Source: Bradyrhizobium sp. PSBB068 (GTDB lineage: Bacteria; Pseudomonadota; Alphaproteobacteria; Rhizobiales; Xanthobacteraceae). From it: a stretch of 64,000 bases of DNA. How positions within the stretch are numbered: position 1 is the stretch's first letter; every line of letters begins with the position of its first letter. The stretch spans positions 434,001 through 498,000 of the forward strand of contig CP069300.1 in the NCBI GenBank assembly GCA_016839165.1. The letters run 5' to 3'. This document shows, piece by piece, positions 46,924 to 57,263 of this stretch. The notes under the pieces were generated by a model. The model made no database searches, had not been told where the DNA came from, and saw nothing but the letters and a program-made list of their open reading frames with translations. Made by a program: the position numbers and the translations under genes.

Positions 46924-47849
46924 GGCGGCGCTCCGCCGGTTTCGCGGATGCTGAACAGGTCCTGCGGCTGGATCACCAGCTCGACCGCAAAACGGATGCC
47001 GACCGCGAGCACCAGCAGGCCGAGCAGGAGGCGCAGGTGCTCGCCGCGGATCTTCTGGCCGGCGCGGGCGCCGAACTGCGCGCCGGTGACGCCGCCGATC
47101 ATCAGGATCAGCGCCAGCACGGCGTCGACCAGATGGTTGGTCACCGCGTGCAGCATGGTGGCGAACACCATCGTCACGAGGGTCAGCACCATCGAGGTGC
47201 CGATCACGGTCGAGGTCGGCACCCGCAGCACATAGATCATCAGCGGCACCAGGATGAAGCCGCCGCCGATGCCCATGACCGCCCCGATGAAGCCGATCAC
47301 GAGCCCGACCACGACGACCGGAATGACCGAGAGATAGATCTTGGAGCGCTTGAAGCGCAGCTTCAGCGGGAGGCCGTGGATCCAGCCATGGCTGCCCGGC
47401 TTGCGCAGCGCGACCGGGCGTCCGCCGCGGGCGCGCAGCATCGCGCGCAGGCCTTCCCAGAACATCAGCCCGCCGACCGTCGTCAGCAGGATGACGTAGG
47501 ACAGCGCGATCATCAGGTCGAGCTGGCCGAGCGAGCGCAGGAAGGTGAAGGTCCACACCCCGAGCGCGGTGCCGAGTGTGCCTCCGACCAGCAGCACTGC
47601 CGCCAGCAACGGGTCGATCGCGCGCCTGCGCCAATAGGAGATCGCGCCGGAGAACGAGGAGGCTGCGATGTGGCTGGCGACCGAGGCCACCGCGACCGCG
47701 GGCGCGATGCCGACGAAGATCAGGAGCGGCGTCATCAGGAAGCCGCCGCCGATCCCGAACATGCCGGAGACGAATCCCACCGCCGCGCCCATCGCCAGGA
47801 TGAGGAAGACATTGACCGGAATGTCGGCGATCGGGAGGTAGAGCTGCAC
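46920..47849 (-). CDS. TauE/SafE family anion exporter
   Basis: A 309-residue inner-membrane protein with about eight to nine hydrophobic segments in two repeats. The duplicated signature GFVSGMFGIGGGFLMTPLLIF and GFIGAVMGIGGGFILVPLMIY is diagnostic. Family members export sulfite, sulfoacetate or other organic anions. The start is a GTG at 47849. It forms a two-gene operon with the TIGR02186 gene. The 267-nt gap upstream (47850-48116) shows no gene. Confidence 0.92.
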
Positions 47850-48116
47850 GCGCGTCGCTTCTTGTCGGTTCGCCGCATGCTGGGGCGCAAGGCCGCATCA
47901 CGGCGTGATGTCGTTCGGGTCGGGCATTCTCCGGCTGAACGAATCCGGTCGGCGCGCGAGGCGCAGGCGAACGCGGGTCGATTGCCGCGTTCTTGCATAA
48001 CCGAATTCGGCGGGAGGAGGGACTAAAGATTCCGCTCCGGGTGGCATTTTTCGCCGCACGTTGCCGCTCGGTTGCGCACGTGGTTGATAATTCAGATTAA
48101 TGACATCTGTATCGGC

Positions 48117-48965
48117 TCAGGGCTGATCGACCGGCGTCGTGATCAGGTTCAGCGCGAGCGCTTCCTTCGGGCTCAGCCAGCGGATATCCGAGGTCTGCGA
48201 CATCGCCTCGACGATCCCGGAAGAGACGCCCATCTTGGTCATGTAGCCAAGCACCATGCCCTGGATGCGTTGGGCCTCGGCAAGCGGATCGCTGACCGGT
48301 GCGCTGGTCGTGAAGCGATGTACGCCGAGCCGCGAGCCGGCGATGCCGTAGCGGGTCGCGCCGCCGGCATAGACCAGGACGCAGGCACTGGCGCAGGCCG
48401 CGGGGCGCAGCTTGCCCGAGGCGTCTGCGGTGGCGACCGCGGTGACGAGCCCGTGTGTGCGGATGACCTCGCCCATGATCGCGGCCTGGTTCAGCGCGCC
48501 GCCCTGCGACGACAGCAGCACGGCATCGCCGGCGGCGAGACGCGCCTCGCTGAGGCGGTCGCGGAACCAGCTCGCACTGGCCGAGCCGATCTTGCCGCTG
48601 ATCGCCAGCGCGCGCCGGCCGCGGCCCGACCCGTCGATGTCGACGTCTGATATCACCGCCGACGTCATGCTCGCCGCGATGTAGGTCTCGCGCCAAAAAT
48701 CCCAGGCACCCGGCCGCGACAGGTCGCGATAGGCCTGAATGGCGACGCTCGACAACAGCAGCACGAAGATGACGACGGACCACAGCGAGAACCGGAAGGT
48801 GCGCGGCGGCGATGCCGCGTTGACCTGCGCGGGTGGAGGCGGCGAAGGCGGAGTGTTGGGACGCGCAGCAAATGGAGACGGCGTCTGACGCGGCGGCGCG
48901 ACGCGGGGACCGGTCGGCGACGAACGATGGCCCGTTCCATCATCCTGACGATCGTCGACGGACAA
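48117..48965 (-). CDS. Membrane-anchored ClpP/crotonase-like protein (COG3904 type)
   Basis: A 282-residue protein with a Pro-rich cytoplasmic N-terminus (PSPPPPAQVNAASPP), one transmembrane helix (FSLWSVVIFVLLLSSVAIQAY) and a periplasmic ClpP-like domain. The latter shows AISGKIGSASASWFRDRL, AVLLSSQGGALNQAAIMGEVI and the nucleophile-loop motif CASACVLVYAGG. It is related to the shorter secreted protein at 22767. The TTG start at 48965 is supported by GGAGG upstream. Activity unknown. Confidence 0.75.
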   Translation of the reverse strand: MSVDDRQDDGTGHRSSPTGPRVAPPRQTPSPFAARPNTPPSPPPPAQVNAASPPRTFRFSLWSVVIFVLLLSSVAIQAYRDLSRPGAWDFWRETYIAASMTSAVISDVDIDGSGRGRRALAISGKIGSASASWFRDRLSEARLAAGDAVLLSSQGGALNQAAIMGEVIRTHGLVTAVATADASGKLRPAACASACVLVYAGGATRYGIAGSRLGVHRFTTSAPVSDPLAEAQRIQGMVLGYMTKMGVSSGIVEAMSQTSDIRWLSPKEALALNLITTPVDQP

Positions 48966-49069
48966 GCCTGACCCTCCGGAACGCAGGCGCGATTGGCGCG
49001 CGACTACGCGCCTGTCTACACGGCAGGAGGGCGGAGGTACAGGACAGCGGCGCCGCAGCTAGCCTCGCT

Positions 49070-52000
49070 TTAATGAGCCGGTGCGGCCAGCGCCGCGGTC
49101 CGCTTCGACGGCTGCCTGACCGGCTTCGCCGCCGCAGGCTGCGCGGGGGCGCCGTCCCAGCCGCCGGCCGGGGCCGGCACGTTGACCGCATCGCTCGGCT
49201 GCGGTTCGGGAGTAAAGGTCTGGATCGCAAGCTTGGCGGCGGCCAGTGACTGCGGGTCGAGCCGCTTGGCAATATCGTCGCGCTTGTGGCCGGCGTCGGC
49301 GTCGCCCTGTGCGGCCGCGAGGCTGAACCATTTGAAGGACTCGGCGAGGTTCTGTTCGACCCCGATGCCGCGGGCATAGAGGATGCCGAGATTGACCTGG
49401 CTGTCGGCGACGCCGCGATCGGCCGCCTTGCGGAACCATTGCGCGGCGCTCTTGTAGTCGGCGCCCTTGCCGCCGCCATCGGCGTCGAGCACGGCGAGGT
49501 TATGCATCGCCTTGGCGTTGCCGCGCTCGGCGGCCTGCACATAGAAGCGCCGTGCGGTATCGAAGTCGCGCTTCACGCTGAGGCCCTTCTCGTAGAAGGT
49601 GCCGAGCCGGAACATCGCGGGCACCACACCGGCCTGTGCCGCGCGGCCATACCATTTGGCGGCCTCGTCGACGTTGGCGGTCACGCCCTTGCCCTCGGCA
49701 AAGCGGACGCCGACTTCATAGGCCGCGGCCGCATCGCCCTTGATCGCGGCCGTGCGCAGCGCCGGACCGCCGATCGCGTCGGGCAGCTTTTCGCCCGCCG
49801 GAATCTGGATCGTTGCGAGCTTGCCGCCGAGCGGTGGCGCGGTTGGAATGCTGCCGGTGACGTCGTTGGCGGCGGCCGCGGGCGTCGCCACGGCCGGGTC
49901 CGGCGCGGCGGCGGGTGCCGGCGCAGGGGCCTGAGGGATCGTCACCTGCGCGGCGTCGAGCGTGTTCGGCGCCGGCGTGTTGTTGGACTGGCGGCCGAGC
50001 GGGGTCGGCGAGGTCATCGATGGGCCCGGCGCGGCGGGCGCCGACGGCGCAGGGGTGACGGGAATGTCGGCGGGCGGCTGCACGGCGGGCGCCGCCGGCT
50101 CGCGCTGCTCGATCGCCGGCGCCTGTGGCGCGGAGCTGCTGTCGAGCAGGTTCATCGCCATCTTGGCAGTGGAGAGCAGGATCACGACCACGCTGGCACC
50201 GACCAGCAGCGAGCGGATCTTGGAGGTGATGGTCGACGGCTGGGCCTCCGCCGCGCCGGTCGCCGGTGCGTCGGCCTTGGCGCCGGATTTGGCGGCAGCC
50301 TTCGCCGCCTTGTCGGCCTTCTCCTTGGCCTTGGCGGCGGCCTTGCTCGCTGCGCGCGCCGCCTTCTCGTTGACGGGCTGTGCGGCGGCGGCCTGCGCGG
50401 CGCGGCGCGCGGCGGCGATGAAGCTCGAGGTCGAGACCGGCTCCTTCTTGCCCGCAGGAAGATCAGAGATCGCGCGCTCGGAATCCGCGATCCGCTCCGA
50501 CGGCGACGACACCCGGCCCGACGGGCGCGTACCCGGCTCGAGCGGATGATCCGGCGGCAGTTCCGGTGCGATCACAGCGCGCGCGGACGCCGCGTGCGGC
50601 TCAAGGATCTCGCTGATCGCGCGCGGCGGCAGCGGCGGCGGCGGGCTCTCGACCGGCTGCGCGGCATGGAATTCGCGCGGCGCGGACATGAAGTGCTCCT
50701 GCGCCAGCGCAGGATTGGGTAGTTCGGGCCGGTACGAGTCCGGCCTGTACGATTCAGGTTGGGGATGTGCGACCGGCTGCGGCATCGCCGCGCGCGGCAT
50801 CTCCATCCGCGGTGCGTCCATCCGCAGCTCGGCCGGCGCGGGGGCGGGCGGAGCCGGCGGCGGCGCGCTGCGCACCGTGCGCAGATCGTTCTCGATCATC
50901 GCCAGCCGGTCGACGACATGGCCGAGCGTGTTGTGAACCGTCTCCAGCGAATCCTGGGTGCGGCGATCGGTTTCCGACTGGCTGAAGCGGATGTCGGACA
51001 GCTCGCGCTTCACCAGATCGACGATGCCGCTGTCCATCATCGGCTGCGGCGCCGATGTGTTGACGGTGTTGCGGGTGGCGTCGGCGAGCGAGGCGAGATG
51101 GGCGTGCTGCGCCTCGAGGTGCCGCATGATGTCATGCAGCCCCTCCTCGACCCGGCCGAGATTGCCGGAGCGCTGGTCGGCCGATTCAAGGCGTTCGAGC
51201 AGATAGGAGACGCGCTGTTCGAGATGGGTGAAGGCCGACGAGCTGTCATTGCCGACCTGGAGACGGTCGATCCGCTCCGACAGCGAGCGCAGGGCGCCCT
51301 CGATCGCGTCGGTGTTGTCGTAGCCGGCCGGCCGCTCGCGGCCTTCCAGCGACGAGGCCAGCGCCGCGATGCGCTGCTCGATCCCGGCGAAAGCGTCGCC
51401 GTAGGAGTCGCCGCGCGACATCTGCGACAGCTGGTCGACCTTCGCCGCCAGCGCGTGCACGTCCCCGGAGAGCTGCAGCAGCGCGTCGTTGGAGGCGACA
51501 TTGGAGACGATGGCGCGCAGCGCCGCGATCGCGCTCTCGAGCTGGTGCACCGTCGACGGATCGTCGTTGGCGCGCAGGATCATGTCGAGCTTGGCGCCGA
51601 GATTGCGGATCGCCTCGTCGTAGCCGGTGAGCTGCTCGGCGGGCGTCAGCGTGCGCAGCGCCTCGCGGATCTCCGACAGCGCGCGCTCGATGCCGGCAAT
51701 CGCCTGGCCCTGGCCGTTGTTGCTGTCCTGACGGATCTCGTCGATCCGGTGGTGCAGCGAGCGGATCTCGTTCTCGATCGACTCGATCGCGCGGCGCGGC
51801 ATCGCCTCGGTGATCGCCTGGCGGATTTCCGCGAGCTCGCCGCGGAACGACGCGATCGACTGCTCGATGTGGTCGGGCCGTTGCAGCGCCTCGATCTGGC
51901 TCGTGATCTTGAGCAGGTGACGCTCGAGCGAGGAGAAGTCCGGGCCGGCGGGCGCTGCCAGCGGCGGCGCGTAGGCGGCCATCGGCGGGGCCGGCTCCTG

Positions 52001-52624
52001 CATCGGCGGCGCGCTGCGCTGTGGCATCTGCCGCGTTGCCGGGCCATCGAGCTCGTTCTGGCGCGCGGCGATTTCCGCGATCGCGGAATCGAACGACGCC
52101 GGGCTTAGCGGCGGCGAGGGGCGGTAGACCTGGGCTGCTGCGCGCTCGACCGCTTCCGCCTGGCGCAGCCTTTCCTCCAGTTGCCGGTCCTGCATCTGCG
52201 GCTCCCGCTGCATCTGCGCTTCACGCATCGGCTGGGGCTGCGGCTCGCGCGCCGGCTGCGGCCGCGAGATTTGCGACAGCCGCGCATCGAGGCGCGAAAT
52301 CGCGTCGTTCAGCTGTCGCGCCACCGCGGGCTGGCCGCGCGGCACCTCGGCGCGCACGGCTTCGCCGCGCGACAGCGGCTTTGCAATCTGCTCGATCTGG
52401 CGGGTGATCGCGTCGAGCCGCTGATGGATATCGGCGACGTCGCGGCTCTCCCGGCTCGGCATCGGCTGCCGTTGCTCCATGCGCCAATCCGGCGGGCTCG
52501 GTTCGCCGACGGTCGAATTGAGCCAGTCGTTCAGCGACATGCCGGCGCGGCGCGCAGCCGCTTCGGCCCTGTCGCGGACGGAGGGATCGATGCCGTCAAC
52601 ACTCCACGATACGCGCGAATTCAT
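49070..52624 (-). CDS. PodJ-like polar localisation protein with coiled coils and Sel1 repeats
   Basis: A protein of about 1184 residues. The N-terminus (VSWSVDGIDPSVRDRAEAAARRAGMSLNDWLN) is a conserved opening in PodJ-like proteins. A long helical, coiled-coil-rich region follows (about 150-560), then a Pro-rich segment and a Lys/Ala-rich stretch (AARAASKAAAKAKEKADKA). One transmembrane helix (SLLVGASVVVILLSTAKMAMNLL, about 800-825) leads to a periplasmic part with Sel1-like repeats (AAAYEVGVRFAEGKGVTANVDEAAKWYGRAA, four copies). PodJ organises the new cell pole in alphaproteobacteria. The ATG at 52624 is chosen over an upstream ATG. It has a CtrA-like site upstream. Confidence 0.85.
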   Translation of the reverse strand: MNSRVSWSVDGIDPSVRDRAEAAARRAGMSLNDWLNSTVGEPSPPDWRMEQRQPMPSRESRDVADIHQRLDAITRQIEQIAKPLSRGEAVRAEVPRGQPAVARQLNDAISRLDARLSQISRPQPAREPQPQPMREAQMQREPQMQDRQLEERLRQAEAVERAAAQVYRPSPPLSPASFDSAIAEIAARQNELDGPATRQMPQRSAPPMQEPAPPMAAYAPPLAAPAGPDFSSLERHLLKITSQIEALQRPDHIEQSIASFRGELAEIRQAITEAMPRRAIESIENEIRSLHHRIDEIRQDSNNGQGQAIAGIERALSEIREALRTLTPAEQLTGYDEAIRNLGAKLDMILRANDDPSTVHQLESAIAALRAIVSNVASNDALLQLSGDVHALAAKVDQLSQMSRGDSYGDAFAGIEQRIAALASSLEGRERPAGYDNTDAIEGALRSLSERIDRLQVGNDSSSAFTHLEQRVSYLLERLESADQRSGNLGRVEEGLHDIMRHLEAQHAHLASLADATRNTVNTSAPQPMMDSGIVDLVKRELSDIRFSQSETDRRTQDSLETVHNTLGHVVDRLAMIENDLRTVRSAPPPAPPAPAPAELRMDAPRMEMPRAAMPQPVAHPQPESYRPDSYRPELPNPALAQEHFMSAPREFHAAQPVESPPPPLPPRAISEILEPHAASARAVIAPELPPDHPLEPGTRPSGRVSSPSERIADSERAISDLPAGKKEPVSTSSFIAAARRAAQAAAAQPVNEKAARAASKAAAKAKEKADKAAKAAAKSGAKADAPATGAAEAQPSTITSKIRSLLVGASVVVILLSTAKMAMNLLDSSSAPQAPAIEQREPAAPAVQPPADIPVTPAPSAPAAPGPSMTSPTPLGRQSNNTPAPNTLDAAQVTIPQAPAPAPAAAPDPAVATPAAAANDVTGSIPTAPPLGGKLATIQIPAGEKLPDAIGGPALRTAAIKGDAAAAYEVGVRFAEGKGVTANVDEAAKWYGRAAQAGVVPAMFRLGTFYEKGLSVKRDFDTARRFYVQAAERGNAKAMHNLAVLDADGGGKGADYKSAAQWFRKAADRGVADSQVNLGILYARGIGVEQNLAESFKWFSLAAAQGDADAGHKRDDIAKRLDPQSLAAAKLAIQTFTPEPQPSDAVNVPAPAGGWDGAPAQPAAAKPVRQPSKRTAALAAPAH

Positions 52625-52750
52625 GATTCCGTCCGGTCCCGACTCCGGCGCCATACTCTGCGCCCGCAGCCTCCCCGCGCATTCCCGTTAAGAGACAATC
52701 GAATTCTGCGCTGGTCGTCTGCTTCAGCTGCTGACTTTTTCCCGTCACGG

Positions 52751-52765
52751 TAAATAACGGGTTAA
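52751..52765 (-). promoter_or_regulatory. CtrA-like site upstream of the PodJ-like gene
   Basis: On the minus strand TTAA-CCCGTTA-TTTA matches the CtrA pattern TTAA-N7-TTAA at seven of eight fixed positions, 127 nt before the start codon. A separate TTAACGG half-site lies at about 52685-52691. Suggestive only. Confidence 0.4.
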
Positions 52766-52899
52766 GGAATGCAGCCGGCGGGCTTTAAAGTTAGGGATTC
52801 CGGGAACCTGTTGCGCCGGATCAGGACAGGCCTATCGTTTTCAGGCAAAGCGGATTCCGCTTGGCGTGACGAACACGGCAAGCCGTGACGAGTTTGCTT

Positions 52900-53487
52900 C
52901 TAGCCGTTGTTCTCGCGCTTGCCGTCGGCGAGCGGCGTGACGTTGCCGCGGCCGGACATCGCCGACAGCGCATCGAGCGCTTCCTCGCACCACTCCACCA
53001 CGACGCGCTCGTGGCGCATCCCGAGCCGCAGACTGAGCATCTTGCCGACATCGGCCGCAGGCGCGGTGCCGTCGGGGAAGCGCTTGTTGAGCAGGCGCTC
53101 GTAGCGCTCATAGCGGTCGCGGTGATGTTCCAGCCGCGCCATCAGGTCGGTGCGCAGCGGCTCGATGTCGACGCAGTCGAGCGCATAGAGCCGGACCAGC
53201 AAATCGTCCTTGATCGAGGGCGGAACGCTCGGCCGCGCCGCCCAATGCTTCAGCGCTGCGCGGCCCTCGGCCGTCAGCGTGTAGACCAGCTTGTTGGGCT
53301 TGCCCGACTGCACCACCTCGCGGCCCTGGACATGGCCCTTGTCGCGCAGCCGGGAGAGCTCCCGGTAGATCTGCTGATGGTCGGCCTTCCAGAAGAAGCC
53401 GATCGAGGCGTCGAACGTCTTGGCGAGCTCGTAGCCCGTCATCGGACGTTCCGTGAGGCAGGCGAGGATTGCGTCACCGAGTGCCAA
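52900..53487 (-). CDS. PadR-family transcriptional regulator
   Basis: A 195-residue regulator. The winged helix (ILACLTERPMTGYELAKTFDASIGFFWKADHQQIYRELSRLRDKGHVQ) is followed by a C-terminal helical dimerisation domain of the Vir_act_alpha_C type. The start is a TTG at 53487 preceded by GGAGG with 6-nt spacing; no ATG is better placed. It is divergent from the beta-oxidation operon, with an inverted repeat in between, so it is the likely repressor of that operon, probably sensing an acyl-CoA or aromatic acid. Confidence 0.92.
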   Translation of the reverse strand: MALGDAILACLTERPMTGYELAKTFDASIGFFWKADHQQIYRELSRLRDKGHVQGREVVQSGKPNKLVYTLTAEGRAALKHWAARPSVPPSIKDDLLVRLYALDCVDIEPLRTDLMARLEHHRDRYERYERLLNKRFPDGTAPAADVGKMLSLRLGMRHERVVVEWCEEALDALSAMSGRGNVTPLADGKRENNG

Positions 53488-53533
53488 CGCCCACCTCCAT
53501 CTGAGTTCCCAAATCGACCATTCACAAGTTCGC

Positions 53534-53571
53534 TTGACTTTATGCGTTACTGTGCATATGCGTCAATATGC
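53534..53571 (+). promoter_or_regulatory. Putative promoter with overlapping PadR operator
   Basis: TTGACT (53534-53539) and TATGCG (53557-53562) are spaced 17 nt, as -35/-10 elements would be. The inverted repeat GCATAT-GCGTCA-ATATGC (53554-53571) overlaps the -10, so a bound repressor would block transcription of the fad operon. Confidence 0.45.
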
Positions 53572-53649
53572 ATATGATGATCGGCGTGCCGCCTTCTCGT
53601 GCGCAGCCGATGTTCAGGCTTCTACAACCCAGCCGCAGGAGACGTCCGA

Positions 53650-54066
53650 ATGAGCAAGCCGGGCCTCGACAAGTGGTACGCCTACATGAAGTCCCACGAC
53701 ACCGCCGCTTTGTGGGATCTGCTGCATCCCGACGCGGTGTTCGAAAGCCCGGTCGTGCACACGCCGCAGCGCGGCCGCGACATCACCTTCAAATACCTGA
53801 CCAGCGCCGCCAAGGTGCTCGGCGGCCCGACCTTCAAATATCTGGGCGAATGGAAGAGCGACAGCGGCGCGGTGCTCGAATTCGAGAACGAGATCGACGG
53901 CATCAAGCTCAACGGCGTCGACATCATCACCTTCGACGGTGACGGCCGGATCACGCATTTCAAGGTGATGGTGCGCCCGCTCAAGGCGATCAACCTGCTG
54001 CATCGCATGATGGGCGAGGAGTTGATGAATCAGAGCGGCGCAACGTCGCAATCACAGTCTCGCTAG
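53650..54066 (+). CDS. NTF2/SnoaL-like protein heading the beta-oxidation operon
   Basis: A 138-residue cone-fold protein: LDKWYAYMKSHDTAALWDLLHPDAVFESPVVHTPQRGRDITFKYL, then a beta block ending IITFDGDGRITHFKVMVRPLKAINLLHRMMG. AGGAGA lies upstream of the ATG at 53650. It precedes the acyl-CoA dehydrogenase by 108 nt and appears to be the first gene of the PadR-controlled operon. Proteins of this type with beta-oxidation genes have no defined reaction; ligand binding is plausible. Confidence 0.85.
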   Translation: MSKPGLDKWYAYMKSHDTAALWDLLHPDAVFESPVVHTPQRGRDITFKYLTSAAKVLGGPTFKYLGEWKSDSGAVLEFENEIDGIKLNGVDIITFDGDGRITHFKVMVRPLKAINLLHRMMGEELMNQSGATSQSQSR

Positions 54067-54174
54067 CACCTGCCGCGGACCTCCGGAACCGGATAAGGTC
54101 CGTTCCAACAAACCCAAGGACAAGCTGCGCAGCATCGGCCGCACATGCGGCCACGAGCCAGCCGGGAGATCAGC

Positions 54175-55962
54175 ATGCCGACCTACAAAGCCCCCGTCGA
54201 AGACGTCAGCTTCCTGCTCAACGACGTTTTCCAGATCGACCGCTACGGCAATCTTCCCGGCTTCACCGACGCGTCGGCCGACGTGCGCGAGGCGATCCTC
54301 GGCGAGGCCGCCAAGCTCAGCGAAGAGGTGCTGCAACCGCTCAACCGCACCGGCGATCTCGAAGGCTGCAAGCGCAATGACGACGGCAGCGTCACCACGC
54401 CGAAGGGCTTCAAGGACGCCTACAAGCAGGTCGCCGAGGGTGGCTGGCTCGGCCTCTCGGCGCCGACCGAATTCGGTGGCCAAGGCTTGCCGGTGACGCT
54501 GTCGCAGGCGGTCAACGAATTCCAGATCTCCGCCAACATGGCGTTCTCGATGTATGGCGGCCTGACCATGGGCGCGACCGCGGCGCTGCTGGTGCACGGC
54601 ACGCCCGAGCAGAAGAAGACCTATGTGCCGAAGATGGTTGCGGGCGAGTGGACCGGCACCATGAACCTGACCGAGCCGCAATGCGGCACCGATCTCGGCC
54701 TGCTTCGCACCAAGGCCGTGCGTCAGCCGGACGGCAGCTTCAAGATCACGGGCACCAAGATCTTCATCTCCGCCGGCGAGCATGACCTTGCCGAGAACAT
54801 CATCCATCTCGTGCTGGCGCGGATCGAAGGCGCGCCGGCCGGCATCAAGGGCGTCTCGCTGTTCGTCGTTCCCAAGGTGCTGGTCAACGCCGACGGCTCG
54901 CTCGGCCAGCGCAACGGCGTCACCTGCGGCTCGATCGAGCACAAGATGGGCATCCACGGCAATTCCACCTGTGTGATGAACTACGACAACGCCACCGGCT
55001 GGCTGATCGGCGAAGAGAACAAGGGCATGCAAGGCATGTTCGTGATGATGAACGAGGCCCGCCTCGGCGTCGCCGTGCAGGGCCTCGCGCAGTCCGAGGT
55101 CGCCTATCAGAACGCGGTCGCCTATGCCCGCGAGCGCCTGCAGGGCCGCTCGCTGACCGGCGTCAAGGAGGCCGACAAGCCCGCGGATCCGATCATCGTG
55201 CATCCCGACGTGCGCCGCACGCTGCTCACCATCCGCGCCTTCAACGAGGCGGCGCGCGCCATGGTGGTGTGGACCGCACTGAAGAGCGACGTCGCGCACC
55301 GTTCCAACGACCCGAAGGATCGTCAGGCCGCCGACGACCACATGGGCCTGATGACGCCGGTGCTGAAGGGTGTCCTGACCGACACCGGCTTTGCCAACAC
55401 GGTCTCCGCGCAGCAGATGTTCGGCGGCCACGGCTATATCGCCGAGCACGGCATGGAGCAGTTCGTCCGCGATGCCCGCATCGCGATGATCTATGAGGGC
55501 GCCAACGGCATCCAGGCGCTCGACCTGGTCGGCCGCAAGCTGCCGCGCGACGGCGGCCGCGCCGTGATGGCGTTCTTCGGTGAGGTCGGCGCCTTTGCCA
55601 AGGAGCATGGTGGCGACGAGGCGATGAAGCCGTTCGTGACCCCGCTTTCGGCCGCTCTCGGCCATCTGCAGCAGGCCACCGGCTGGCTGATGCAGAACGC
55701 GCTGACCAAGCCCGACAATGCCGGCGCGGCCGCGACCGATTACATGAAATTGTTCGGCCTGGTCGCGCTCGGCTACATGTGGGCGAAGATGGCCAAGGTC
55801 GCGCAGGACAAGGCTGCGGCCGGCGCCACGCCTTACCTCAACACCAAGCTCGTCACCGGCCGCTTCTTCATGGAGCGGCTGCTGCCGGAGACCGCCGTGC
55901 ATCTGGCCAGGATCCAGAGCGGCAGCGCCACCACGATGGAACTGGCCGCGGAAGCGTTCTGA
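54175..55962 (+). CDS. Acyl-CoA dehydrogenase (FadE-like, long form)
   Basis: A 595-residue FAD-dependent acyl-CoA dehydrogenase that introduces the alpha-beta double bond in fatty-acid oxidation. Visible are GWLGLSAPTEFGGQGLP, MNLTEPQCGTDLGLLRTKA, the FAD-binding QQMFGGHGYIAEHGMEQFVRDARI and the catalytic Glu in IYEGANGIQALDL. The extra C-terminal domain (after residue 465) marks the long bacterial form. GGGAG precedes the ATG at 54175. The thiolase and FadB/J genes follow on the same strand. Confidence 0.95.
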   Translation: MPTYKAPVEDVSFLLNDVFQIDRYGNLPGFTDASADVREAILGEAAKLSEEVLQPLNRTGDLEGCKRNDDGSVTTPKGFKDAYKQVAEGGWLGLSAPTEFGGQGLPVTLSQAVNEFQISANMAFSMYGGLTMGATAALLVHGTPEQKKTYVPKMVAGEWTGTMNLTEPQCGTDLGLLRTKAVRQPDGSFKITGTKIFISAGEHDLAENIIHLVLARIEGAPAGIKGVSLFVVPKVLVNADGSLGQRNGVTCGSIEHKMGIHGNSTCVMNYDNATGWLIGEENKGMQGMFVMMNEARLGVAVQGLAQSEVAYQNAVAYARERLQGRSLTGVKEADKPADPIIVHPDVRRTLLTIRAFNEAARAMVVWTALKSDVAHRSNDPKDRQAADDHMGLMTPVLKGVLTDTGFANTVSAQQMFGGHGYIAEHGMEQFVRDARIAMIYEGANGIQALDLVGRKLPRDGGRAVMAFFGEVGAFAKEHGGDEAMKPFVTPLSAALGHLQQATGWLMQNALTKPDNAGAAATDYMKLFGLVALGYMWAKMAKVAQDKAAAGATPYLNTKLVTGRFFMERLLPETAVHLARIQSGSATTMELAAEAF

Positions 55963-56035
55963 ATAATTGCCGCCGCAGTGCTGCGGCGGCGCTTCCTTCC
56001 GTATATATTATGATCCTCATATCAAGGAGGGCGTC

Positions 56036-57244
<1,209 letters not shown>

Positions 57245-57263
57245 GGCGAGGGGAGCGAGCAAC

